8,944 nucleotides of DNA, taken from assembly GCA_003123965.1 (NCBI GenBank), contig NNSL01000439.1, positions 1-8,944 of the forward strand. Reading direction: 5' to 3'. The DNA is from Balneolaceae bacterium SMO_bin1. Lineage in GTDB: Bacteria; Bacteroidota; Rhodothermia; Balneolales; Balneolaceae. Position numbers and translations under genes: made by a program. Below are positions 1 through 6,830 of this stretch, piece after piece (within the stretch, counting starts at the first letter, position 1; every line of letters starts with the position of its first letter). Below the pieces are notes generated by a model. That model was not told where the DNA came from and made no database searches. It saw only the letters and a list, made by a program, of their open reading frames with translations.

Positions 1-893
1 GTCTCAAGGCGGTTAAGGTGCTGAATAAAGAGGGGTCTTTTATCCGCAAATTTATGGAAAGCTTTCGCAAGGCAAATCACGCCCAGCACCTGCAGGAAAT
101 AATTGGCTCATGGACGCGACCATTTATGGAGGTTATGGCCATTTCCGGCCTGTTAATTGTTGTGTTCTTTATCATCTATCTGGGTGAAGATGTTTCCACC
201 CTTATACCCACACTGGGTCTTTTTGGCGTAGCAATACTAAAATTACAGACGCAAATATCAGCCGCGGTTTCCAGTTACAACAGTTTGAAGTACAGTAATC
301 ATGCGGTTGATCCCGTGTTTGATGATCTGAATTTGCTTGAGCCCAAATTAGAGACAGGTAAATCGGCAGAGAAAGAACGCCCGGATACACCCCTCCAGTT
401 TAATTCTGAACTGCGCATCGAATCGCTATATTTTCGATATCAGAATTCTGAAACAGATGTACTTAAAAATATTAATATGACCATCCCAAGTGGTTCATCG
501 ATAGGATTAGTCGGTAAAACCGGCGCGGGAAAAAGCACCTTGGTTGATATCCTGCTGGGACTACTGGAACCTAGCAGTGGACAGATACGAGTTGATGGCA
601 CGCCCGTTTTCGATCAGCTTGCGCAGTGGCAGCTGAATATCGGTTATATTCCACAGGATATTTATCTGCTCGATGATACCATCAAACACAATATTGCCCT
701 AGGCCTGAATGATAATGAGATTGATGAGCAACGCCTGCAACAAGCCATAACCATCGCCCAGATTCAGGATCTGATAGAATCATTGCCTGATGGCTGGGAT
801 ACAACTGTGGGTGAGCGCGGAGTGCGGCTATCGGGCGGACAGCTGCAGCGGGTGGGCATGGCACGGCGCTCTACACCGATCCTGATGTTTTAG
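1..893 (+). CDS. ABC exporter, membrane-ATPase protein (5' partial, frameshifted N-terminal piece)
   Basis: The reading frame is open from base 3, so the gene starts upstream; the GTG at 18 is internal. Residue numbers here count from that GTG. The first ~85 residues are the end of the exporter membrane domain, with hydrophobic helices at about 38-55 and 59-80. The ATPase domain follows: Walker A GKTGAGKST at 166-174, Q-loop around IPQD at 211-214, and signature LSGGQ at 271-275. After GMAR the frame runs into an unrelated tail (RSTPILMF) and a stop at 891-893. The expected continuation (ALYTDPDVLVMDEATSSLD) lies in another frame from 866, so one base is missing near 865. The stretch IPQDIYLLDDTIKHNIA resembles PglK-type lipid-linked oligosaccharide flippases, which suits a glycan locus, but the substrate is inferred. 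As read, this product lacks Walker B and the H-loop and could not hydrolyse ATP. Confidence 0.9.
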   Translation, partial: LKAVKVLNKEGSFIRKFMESFRKANHAQHLQEIIGSWTRPFMEVMAISGLLIVVFFIIYLGEDVSTLIPTLGLFGVAILKLQTQISAAVSSYNSLKYSNHAVDPVFDDLNLLEPKLETGKSAEKERPDTPLQFNSELRIESLYFRYQNSETDVLKNINMTIPSGSSIGLVGKTGAGKSTLVDILLGLLEPSSGQIRVDGTPVFDQLAQWQLNIGYIPQDIYLLDDTIKHNIALGLNDNEIDEQRLQQAITIAQIQDLIESLPDGWDTTVGERGVRLSGGQLQRVGMARRSTPILMF

Positions 894-1129
894 TGATGGA
901 TGAGGCTACTTCTTCGCTGGACAGCTCCACCGAGCAGTCGGTTATGCAGGCACTCGATCGGGCAAGACAAGGCCGAACCTTCATCATGATTGCGCACCGC
1001 ATGAGCACTGTGAAAAAGTGTGATGTTATTTATATGCTGGAGGAAGGAGAACTGATTGCCTCAGGTACCTACAACGAACTTCTGGAAAATAGCAGTGAAT
1101 TTCGAACCATGGTAGCCGAAACCGAATGA
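866..1129 (+). CDS. ABC exporter, C-terminal ATPase piece (downstream of frameshift)
   Basis: This is the rest of the ATPase domain of the preceding gene, in the frame reached after a one-base shift. From 866 it reads ALYTDPDVLVMDEATSSLD, giving Walker B (VLVMDE) and the D-loop (SSLD). The switch histidine follows in MIAHRMST, then the usual family tail (YMLEEGELIASGTYNELL). The first ATG in this frame is at 893, but a protein started there would begin inside Walker B and would not fold as an ATPase, so it is best seen as part of the same gene. Restoring one base joins both pieces into a normal half-exporter ending at 1129. Its stop overlaps the aminotransferase start (ATGA), which suggests translational coupling. 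Confidence 0.85.
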   Translation, partial: ALYTDPDVLVMDEATSSLDSSTEQSVMQALDRARQGRTFIMIAHRMSTVKKCDVIYMLEEGELIASGTYNELLENSSEFRTMVAETE

Positions 1130-2283
1130 ATATACCCATTTACGATCCACAGCCTGAGCACGACCTGCTGAAAAGTGAAATCGATGATGCACTGCAGCAG
1201 GTATTAGGTCACGGGCAGTTTATTCTTGGTCCAGAAGTAAAGCAGTTTGAAAAAGCCGCCGCCGATTACCTGGGCGTAAAACATGCGGTTGGCGTTAACT
1301 CCGGAACCGATGCGCTGGTTATTGCCCTGCGGGCATTGGGTATTGGGGCGGGTGATGAGGTGATTACTACCTCGCTTTCGTTCTTTGCCACGGCTGAATC
1401 AATCAGCAATGTGGGTGCGAAACCTGTTTTCGTAGACATCAACCGTGAAACCTTTAACATTGATGCCAGCCAAATTGAGGCAGCCATCACGCCCAAAACA
1501 AAAGCCATACTGCCGGTTCATCTATTCGGGCAACCTGCGCAGATGGCTAAAATCATTCAAATTGCCAAAAAGCACGAGCTGAAGGTTATAGAAGATTGCG
1601 CGCAGTCGTTTGGGGCACGGTATGCAGGGCAGTGCGGTGAATGCCAAGGGGAGGATTGTGAAGACGAAATAAGAAGTAATATTCTGAATAAGCAGACGGG
1701 AGCCATGGGCCATTGCGGCACCTACTCATTTTTTCCCACCAAAAATCTCGGCGGTATCGGCGATGGAGGTTTGATTGTGACCAATAGTGATGCAGCAGCC
1801 GAAAAAGCGAAAATGCTTCGGGTTCACGGAGCTAAAGAAAAGTATCATAACCAAATGATAGGGTATAATTCCCGACTCGATACTATTCAAGCTGCCATTT
1901 TACTTATCAAACTCAAGCATATTGATGATTTTAACCAACGGCGTAGAGCCGTGGCCCGGCGATACAGTAGAAAGCTGCAGGGTATAGAAGGGCTTATTTT
2001 ACCGAAAATAGTTGAGGGTCACGTTTTTCATCAATATACTATTCGAGTAAAAGATGGAAACAGAGACAGGCTCAAGGAATTTCTGGACGAACGTGGAATC
2101 GGCACAAAAATATATTTTCCAGTACCACAAAATGAGCTGCCGGTCTATTCGGATCATCCCGTTCTGCCTGTTTCGCACGATGTTTCTCAGCAGGTGCTAA
2201 GTTTACCGATGTGGCCCCATCTTTCCACTTCGGTACAAGATAAAGTAATCGAAGCTGTGCAACAGTTTTTTCATTCGTTGTAA
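1126..2283 (+). CDS. DegT/DnrJ/EryC1-family PLP-dependent sugar aminotransferase
   Basis: This 385-residue protein belongs to the fold type I aminotransferases that move an amino group, usually from glutamate, onto a keto-sugar nucleotide. Visible family features are the GHGQFILGPEV segment near the start, the PLP phosphate-binding SGTDAL (59-64), EDCAQSFGA (156-164) with the PLP-ring aspartate D157, and the Schiff-base lysine K206 in SFFPTKNLGG. RVHGA (232-236) and YNSRLD (247-252) follow. Length is normal apart from an unusual insertion at about 170-190 with cysteines at 170, 173 and 178; C158 and C197 lie nearby. The start ATG overlaps the stop of the ABC gene by four bases, which fixes it well. 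The likely role is making an amino sugar for a surface glycan. The exact substrate cannot be read from the sequence. Confidence 0.93.
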   Translation: MNIPIYDPQPEHDLLKSEIDDALQQVLGHGQFILGPEVKQFEKAAADYLGVKHAVGVNSGTDALVIALRALGIGAGDEVITTSLSFFATAESISNVGAKPVFVDINRETFNIDASQIEAAITPKTKAILPVHLFGQPAQMAKIIQIAKKHELKVIEDCAQSFGARYAGQCGECQGEDCEDEIRSNILNKQTGAMGHCGTYSFFPTKNLGGIGDGGLIVTNSDAAAEKAKMLRVHGAKEKYHNQMIGYNSRLDTIQAAILLIKLKHIDDFNQRRRAVARRYSRKLQGIEGLILPKIVEGHVFHQYTIRVKDGNRDRLKEFLDERGIGTKIYFPVPQNELPVYSDHPVLPVSHDVSQQVLSLPMWPHLSTSVQDKVIEAVQQFFHSL

Positions 2284-2305
2284 GCTCACCAAAATAATTT
2301 AACTC

Positions 2306-4075
2306 ATGACACTTGCAGCATGGACCGTTATTGGTGTGATTTTACTTTGCTTGGTGCTATTGGTCAGCACCAATCTGTCTATTGATATCGTTTTTTTGAC
2401 GGGACTTACCATTTTAATTGTTGCAAACGTTGTGACACCGACAGAGGCATTGGTAGGATTTTCGAACCAGGGGATGCTTACGGTGGGGGCTCTGTACATT
2501 GTGGCGGCCGGTCTTAAAGAAACCGGCGGTATCCATCTCATTGTAGATAGTATTATCGGGCGTTCGCGCAGTATTCGTCGGGCACAAATGCGTATTATGG
2601 GACCGGTTATGGTGGTAAGCGCTTTGCTGAATAACACGCCGGTAGTGGCTTCGTTTATTCCCGCCCTTGAAGACTGGGCGCGTAAAAACCGGATTCCAGC
2701 CTCTAAAATACTTATTCCGCTTAGCTACGCAGCCATACTAGGCGGCACCTGTACGCTCATCGGAACCAGCACCAACCTTATTGTAAATGGTTTGCTTATT
2801 GCCGAAGGCAGCACAAATTCGCTGGGCATTTTTGAACCCGCCTGGATCGGCATTCCATGTGCGGTTGCCGGCTTCATATACATGACGGCATTTGGCCGCA
2901 AACTGTTGCCTATAAGAGGCTCCGGCTACGATAAATTTAAGGATCCGCGTGAATATACCATTGAAATGATTGTTGATGAAGGGAGCTCGCTGGCAGGCAA
3001 AACCATTGAGGAGGCAGGTCTGCGACATTTACCGGAACTCTTTTTGGTGGAAATTTATCGTAATGATCAAATTATTGCCGCCGTTGATCCCGATGAGCAG
3101 CTTCAAGCCAATGACCGCCTGATTTTTACCGGTATTGTAAGTTCTATTGTTGATTTACAGCAGATAAAAGGCATCAGTCCCGCTACCGACCAGGTATTTA
3201 AGCTCGATTCACCCCGCCGCGAACGCCTGCTCATTGAAGCGGTTATTTCTCCTACGCATCCCTGCAACGGGGAAACGATAAAGCATGTTGGTTTTCGTAA
3301 TCGCTATGATGCGGTTGTGCTGGCCGTGGCCCGTAACGGTGAGCGGGTAAAAGAAAAAATAGGCGATATTAAACTTAAGCCGGGTGATACACTGCTTATT
3401 GAGGCGCATCCGACCTTCGTTGAACGATATAAAAATTCAAACGAATATTACCTTATCAGCAGCATTGCTGATTCGCGTCCGCCCAATACCGAGAAATCAG
3501 CCATTGCGTGGTCTCTCTTGGTGGGAATGATTGGGTTGGTTGCTACCGGAGTGCTGAGCATGTTCCAGGCATCATTTTTAGCTGCTGGATTGATGGTATT
3601 AACCCGTTGCTGCGAGCCGGCTATAGCCAAAGATAGTGTGGACTGGTCGGTTTTGCTGGTTATTGCGGCATCACTGGGGCTCGGTAATGCCATGAAAGTA
3701 ACCGGTGCGGCAAACGAAGTAGCAATGACCATACTGCAGTATGCCGAAAATAGTCCCTATTTGGCATTGGCGCTGACCTACTTGGCTACCTGGCTTTTAA
3801 CTGAAATGATTACCAATAATGCCGCTGCCGTACTTATTTTTCCCATTGCCATATCTATGGCGGCCTCCTTTGGGGTAAGTTATATGCCTTTTGTGATTGT
3901 GATAATTATGGCGGCTTCAGCCAGTTTTTCTACTCCCATTGGTTATCAGACCAACTTAATGGTGTATGGTCCCGGGGGTTATAAGTTTACGGACTTTACA
4001 AAAATAGGGCTTCCATTAAATTTGATTGTTGCTACAATCACCGTAACTTTAGTGCCTCAAATTTGGCCTCTGTAA
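2306..4075 (+). CDS. SLC13/DASS-type anion permease with two RCK_C domains, probable sulfate transporter
   Basis: This 589-residue membrane protein has hydrophobic helices in two blocks (about 5-200 and 398-588), with a hydrophilic middle of about 200 residues. The first block has NNTPVVA (109-115) and GTSTNLIVNG (153-162). The second has ITNNAAAVLIFPIA (502-515) and STPIGYQTNLMV (542-553). These paired Asn/Thr/Ser-rich re-entrant motifs mark the SLC13/ArsB-like ion transporter superfamily. The middle holds two RCK_C (TrkA-C) like domains, about 217-286 and 307-370, each ending in a PGDTLLIE- or ANDRLIFTG-type strand; such domains regulate some sulfate permeases of this group. It sits 22 bases after the aminotransferase and 14 before cysQ. 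Sulfate as substrate is inferred from the adjoining PAPS genes; other dicarboxylates or anions are possible. There is no ribosome binding site of the usual kind before the ATG. Confidence 0.9.
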   Translation: MTLAAWTVIGVILLCLVLLVSTNLSIDIVFLTGLTILIVANVVTPTEALVGFSNQGMLTVGALYIVAAGLKETGGIHLIVDSIIGRSRSIRRAQMRIMGPVMVVSALLNNTPVVASFIPALEDWARKNRIPASKILIPLSYAAILGGTCTLIGTSTNLIVNGLLIAEGSTNSLGIFEPAWIGIPCAVAGFIYMTAFGRKLLPIRGSGYDKFKDPREYTIEMIVDEGSSLAGKTIEEAGLRHLPELFLVEIYRNDQIIAAVDPDEQLQANDRLIFTGIVSSIVDLQQIKGISPATDQVFKLDSPRRERLLIEAVISPTHPCNGETIKHVGFRNRYDAVVLAVARNGERVKEKIGDIKLKPGDTLLIEAHPTFVERYKNSNEYYLISSIADSRPPNTEKSAIAWSLLVGMIGLVATGVLSMFQASFLAAGLMVLTRCCEPAIAKDSVDWSVLLVIAASLGLGNAMKVTGAANEVAMTILQYAENSPYLALALTYLATWLLTEMITNNAAAVLIFPIAISMAASFGVSYMPFVIVIIMAASASFSTPIGYQTNLMVYGPGGYKFTDFTKIGLPLNLIVATITVTLVPQIWPL

Positions 4076-4089
4076 AGCATGCATTTTAA

Positions 4090-4845
4090 ATGATTCAGCA
4101 AATTATTGAAACCGCGCGCAAAGCCGGCGAAGAGATACTAAAGTACTATTCGGACGAGATTAAGGTTTTTGAAAAGAATGATGAGTCGCCGCTCACGAAG
4201 GCAGACCTAGCTGCTCATCACATTATACTCGATGCATTATCTGAAATTGATCCTAATACACCAATAATTTCCGAAGAGTCTGGCGTTCCGTCATATGATG
4301 AGCGCAGGCATTGGAACCGCTTTTGGATTGTTGATCCATTGGACGGCACCAAGGAATTTATAAAGAAAAATGATGAGTTTACGGTTAATATTGCGCTCAT
4401 TGAAGATAGGGAACCCGTTTTAGGTGTTCTCTATATCCCGGCTAAAAACCAGCTTTTTTATGCACAAAAGGGTAAAGGAAGTTTTCGCATTAACGAAAAT
4501 GGAGAGTCAGAACAAATTTTCTCCACAAGAGCTACGAGAAAGCAGCCGCTAAAAGTAGCGGCCAGTCGATCGCATCAATCGCGATCACTGCACGACGAGC
4601 TCAACGAAATGGGCATAGAAATTGATGAACTAATAGAGGCTGGAAGTTCACTGAAATTTTGCCTGGTAGCGCAGGGTATAGCAGATGTGTATCCGCGCAT
4701 GGGACCAACAATGGAATGGGACGTTGCCGCCGGTGATTGCATCTACAGAAATTCTGCCCAGGAAGGGCAGCATCCATCACCCCTGCGATACAATAAACCT
4801 GATTTGAAAAATGAGGGATTTATAATTGGTTTGAAAGATGACTGA
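4090..4845 (+). CDS. cysQ: 3'(2'),5'-bisphosphate nucleotidase CysQ
   Basis: This 251-residue member of the inositol monophosphatase superfamily most likely removes the 3' phosphate from PAP (and perhaps PAPS) to give AMP. Metal-binding motifs are visible in order: TKADLAAH (36-43), SEESG (61-65), DPLDGTKEFI (82-91, with D82 and D85) and WDVAAGDCI (210-218, with D211). The end carries the usual PLRYNKPDL and a final FIIGL strand. Length is typical for CysQ. PAP inhibits sulfotransferases and PAPS-using enzymes, so a CysQ beside PAPS synthesis genes implies that PAPS is both made and used. It lies 14 bases after the permease and 24 before cysC. A plain inositol monophosphatase is less likely because of the DGTKEF motif and the context. 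Confidence 0.95.
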   Translation: MIQQIIETARKAGEEILKYYSDEIKVFEKNDESPLTKADLAAHHIILDALSEIDPNTPIISEESGVPSYDERRHWNRFWIVDPLDGTKEFIKKNDEFTVNIALIEDREPVLGVLYIPAKNQLFYAQKGKGSFRINENGESEQIFSTRATRKQPLKVAASRSHQSRSLHDELNEMGIEIDELIEAGSSLKFCLVAQGIADVYPRMGPTMEWDVAAGDCIYRNSAQEGQHPSPLRYNKPDLKNEGFIIGLKDD

Positions 4846-4869
4846 AATTTACGAATTAACACCTATACA

Positions 4870-5415
4870 ATGAGTGATACATCTATTCGGTACCAACCCA
4901 CGGTGCTGTGGTTTACCGGTCTTTCCGGATCGGGCAAAAGCACTATATCGGAACGTGTTTATGCTATTTTGGAGGATGAAGACTACGAGGTAGAACACCT
5001 CGATGGCGATGCTATTCGCGATATTTTTCCGAAAACCGGCTTTTCGCGCGAAGAACGCAACGCACACATTAAAAGGGTGGGTTACTTAGCCAGCCGACTG
5101 CAGACGCACGGCGTTTTTGTGATCGGTTCATTTATCTCACCCTACCAGGAATCGCGCGACTTTGTTCGTGATCTGTGCGATGATTTCACCGAAGTTTACG
5201 TGTCAACCCCGTTGGAAGAGTGCGAGCGCCGTGATGTGAAGGGACTTTATGCGAAAGCACGAAGCGGAGAGATTGATAATTTTACAGGTATCAGCGACCC
5301 GTACGAAGAACCGGAAAACCCGGAGCTGAATATCGATACTACGAATATATCGATTGACGATGCGGTACAGCAGGTGCTGGATTACCTTGCTTCAAAAGCG
5401 AAAAAAACGGCTTAA
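4870..5415 (+). CDS. cysC: Adenylylsulfate (APS) kinase CysC
   Basis: This 181-residue cytoplasmic kinase phosphorylates APS with ATP to give PAPS. The P-loop is GLSGSGKST (17-25). It is followed by LDGDAIR (44-50), GFSREERNAHIKRVG (57-71), ISPYQESRDFVR (89-100), and the lid region VKGLYAKARSGEI then FTGISDPYEEP. All are hallmark segments of CysC. The residue after SPY is Q93, where many family members have arginine; I do not know whether this matters. The protein is stand-alone, not fused to CysN as in NodQ-type proteins. The ATG at 4870 lies 24 bases after cysQ with no Shine-Dalgarno match, and its placement before the P-loop fits the family length. Confidence 0.96.
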   Translation: MSDTSIRYQPTVLWFTGLSGSGKSTISERVYAILEDEDYEVEHLDGDAIRDIFPKTGFSREERNAHIKRVGYLASRLQTHGVFVIGSFISPYQESRDFVRDLCDDFTEVYVSTPLEECERRDVKGLYAKARSGEIDNFTGISDPYEEPENPELNIDTTNISIDDAVQQVLDYLASKAKKTA

Positions 5416-5452
5416 AACGATTCTTTACTAATTATGAACATTTATTGATTAC

Positions 5453-6358
5453 ATGAAAAACTACAAACTAAACCACATTCGCCAGCTGGAATCGGAATCC
5501 ATTTTTATAATGCGTGAGGTGGCTGCGCAATTTGAAAAGCCGGTGCTGATGTTTTCCGGGGGCAAAGACTCTATCACCATGGCACGGTTGGCTCAAAAAG
5601 CGTTTTGGCCGGGCAAGATTCCGTTTCCTTTTTTACACGTTGATACCGGTCACAATTTTGAGGAAACGATAGAGTTTCGAGATAATTTAATGGAGGAGCT
5701 TGGCGTAGAGCTGATTGTGGCTAAAGTGCAGGATTTAATTGACTCGGGTCGCGTAAAAGAAGAGAAAGGCCCTAATGCCAGCCGCAACAAGCTGCAAATT
5801 CCTACGCTGCTGCAAGCCTTGGAAGAACACGAATTTGATGCAGCCTTCGGTGGCGCGCGTCGTGATGAAGAGAAAGCCCGGGCTAAAGAGCGGTTTTTCT
5901 CTCACCGTGATGAATTTGGCCAGTGGGATCCTAAAAATCAGCGGCCTGAACTCTGGAATTTATTTAATGGCCGCAAAAATGTGGGCGAACATTTTCGCGT
6001 ATTTCCGCTCAGCAACTGGACCGAAATGGACGTTTGGCAGTACATTGCTGCTGAAGATATTGATATCCCAAGCCTTTATTTGGCGCATGAGCGCGATGTG
6101 GTGGCTCGTAACGGTACCTATCTGGCTAAAAATGAATATATCACCCTTACCGAAGACGAGGAATATGAGCAGAAAACCGTGCGGTTTAGAACCATTGGTG
6201 ATATGACGTGCACAGGTGCGGTGCTTTCTCAAGCCGATACACTGCCAAAAATTATTGAAGAGGTGGCTTCAGCGCGCATTACTGAACGCGGTAACCGAAC
6301 AGATGATAAACGCTCTGAAACAGCCATGGAAGAGCGAAAGAAGCAGGGATACTTTTAA
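5453..6358 (+). CDS. cysD: Sulfate adenylyltransferase (ATP sulfurylase) small subunit CysD
   Basis: This 301-residue PP-loop ATP pyrophosphatase is the catalytic subunit that forms APS from sulfate and ATP, driven by GTP hydrolysis in CysN. Seen in order are the N-terminal NHIRQLESESIFIMREVAA, the PP-loop SGGKDS (35-40), HVDTGHNF (62-69), FGGARRDEEKARAKER (132-147), WDPKNQRPELW (158-168), VFPLSNWTEMDVW (183-195) and the family-typical end ERKKQGYF. The PP-loop is SGGKDS where E. coli CysD has SIGKDS, a variant common in Bacteroidota-like lineages as far as I recall. The gene is intact and starts 37 bases after cysC. It is unusual in that its partner cysN is not directly next; a small unrelated gene lies between, and the left inverted-repeat arm overlaps the last codons of cysD. 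Confidence 0.97.
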   Translation: MKNYKLNHIRQLESESIFIMREVAAQFEKPVLMFSGGKDSITMARLAQKAFWPGKIPFPFLHVDTGHNFEETIEFRDNLMEELGVELIVAKVQDLIDSGRVKEEKGPNASRNKLQIPTLLQALEEHEFDAAFGGARRDEEKARAKERFFSHRDEFGQWDPKNQRPELWNLFNGRKNVGEHFRVFPLSNWTEMDVWQYIAAEDIDIPSLYLAHERDVVARNGTYLAKNEYITLTEDEEYEQKTVRFRTIGDMTCTGAVLSQADTLPKIIEEVASARITERGNRTDDKRSETAMEERKKQGYF

Positions 6359-6374
6359 TTTTAAAATTTTAATG
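6352..6374 (+). repeat. Left arm of imperfect inverted A/T-rich repeat
   Basis: Read on the + strand, this 23-base stretch resembles the reverse complement of 6808-6830. By eye, 18 of 22 aligned bases agree with one single-base gap. It covers the last codons and stop of cysD. The composition is almost only A and T, so part of the match is expected by chance. Confidence 0.45.
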
Positions 6375-6450
6375 CTCAATGTTGAATTAATCTGTAAGGG
6401 TGATAAAAGTGAGGTGTCTTATTAATGAACCCTCAACAAATTAATCTAAA

Positions 6451-6801
6451 ATGAAGAAAGAGAATATCATCCAAAGTAAAAGTTTCGACTTTTCATTAGA
6501 AATCATCAGTCTATATCAATGCCTGATAGATGAAAAGGAATATGTAATTTCGAAACAGCTATTGAAAAGCGGAACCAGTATAGGAGCTAATGTAGAAGAA
6601 GCAACTGCTGCACAATCACGGAAAGATTTTATAGCTAAAATGTCTATTGCCTCAAAAGAAGCGAGAGAAACAAATTACTGGTTAAGACTCTTGGACAAAA
6701 GCGACCTTACGGATATAGAAGTTTCAAGTTGGTTGCGTAAATCAGGGGAGCTTGTTCGTATTTTAACTTCAATTGTTAAAACGACGCAAACCAATTCATA
6801 A
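6451..6801 (+). CDS. Four-helix-bundle protein, 23S rRNA intervening-sequence (S23/IVP) family
   Basis: This 116-residue protein shows the two hallmark segments of the family: SGTSIGANVEEATAAQSRKDF (40-60), and KMSIASKEARETNYWLRLL (63-81), a strongly helical stretch ending in a conserved YWLRLL. The family, first found in insertions within 23S rRNA genes of Leptospira and Coxiella, folds as a four-helix bundle that forms pentamers. It is related to the Avd accessory protein of diversity-generating retroelements, where it binds nucleic acid and the reverse transcriptase. Its function here is unknown. There is no rRNA sequence around it, no reverse transcriptase and no template/variable repeat, so neither known setting applies. 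It sits between cysD and cysN, on the same strand, and codes with more A/T than its neighbours. The length is normal and the gene looks intact, with an ATG start and an A-rich leader. Confidence 0.92.
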   Translation: MKKENIIQSKSFDFSLEIISLYQCLIDEKEYVISKQLLKSGTSIGANVEEATAAQSRKDFIAKMSIASKEARETNYWLRLLDKSDLTDIEVSSWLRKSGELVRILTSIVKTTQTNS

Positions 6802-6807
6802 TTAAAA

Positions 6808-6830
6808 ATTCAAAATTCAAAACTTAAAAC
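6808..6830 (-). repeat. Right arm of imperfect inverted A/T-rich repeat, with tandem 7-mers
   Basis: Its reverse complement matches the left arm at 6352-6374 (about 18 of 22 bases by eye, one gap). It overlaps a short tandem repeat of AAAATTC at 6805-6818. The arm ends directly against the GTG start of cysN and contains the in-frame TAA at 6825-6827 that limits how far upstream cysN can begin. Confidence 0.45.

Larger units (their letters stand above)
6352..6830 (+). other. Putative inserted cassette carrying the four-helix-bundle gene
   Basis: About 480 bases separate cysD from cysN, whose products act as one enzyme and whose genes are normally adjacent. The stretch has one small gene bracketed by imperfect inverted A/T-rich arms. 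The 92-base leader between cysD and the small gene shows no recognisable promoter, RNA or second gene. The gene is more A/T-rich than the cys genes around it. No transposase or clear target-site duplication is seen. Calling it a mobile or formerly mobile cassette is inference from position, arms and the known habit of this family of sitting inside other genetic units. Confidence 0.4.

Noticed and set aside
2299..2637. A 112-codon open frame on the - strand
   Set aside because: It is antisense to the start of the permease gene, with no recognisable motif; a shadow of a well-supported gene.
4839..4874. An 11-codon frame bridging cysQ and cysC
   Set aside because: It is very short, without a ribosome binding site or any sign of conservation.
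5775..6206. A 143-codon open frame on the + strand
   Set aside because: It lies wholly inside cysD in another frame; its translation shows no family features, while cysD is conserved throughout.
6357..6372. A/T palindrome just after the cysD stop, as a terminator
   Set aside because: It has no GC stem and no following T run beyond the palindrome itself; the genes continue on the same strand.
6216..6425. A 69-codon open frame running from within cysD into the leader of the IVP gene
   Set aside because: Most of it overlaps conserved cysD sequence in another frame; the short part beyond cysD is A/T-rich leader.
6451..6801. Avd gene of a diversity-generating retroelement
   Set aside because: The fold family is related, but there is no reverse transcriptase and no template/variable repeat pair in the window, and the motifs fit the IVP branch.
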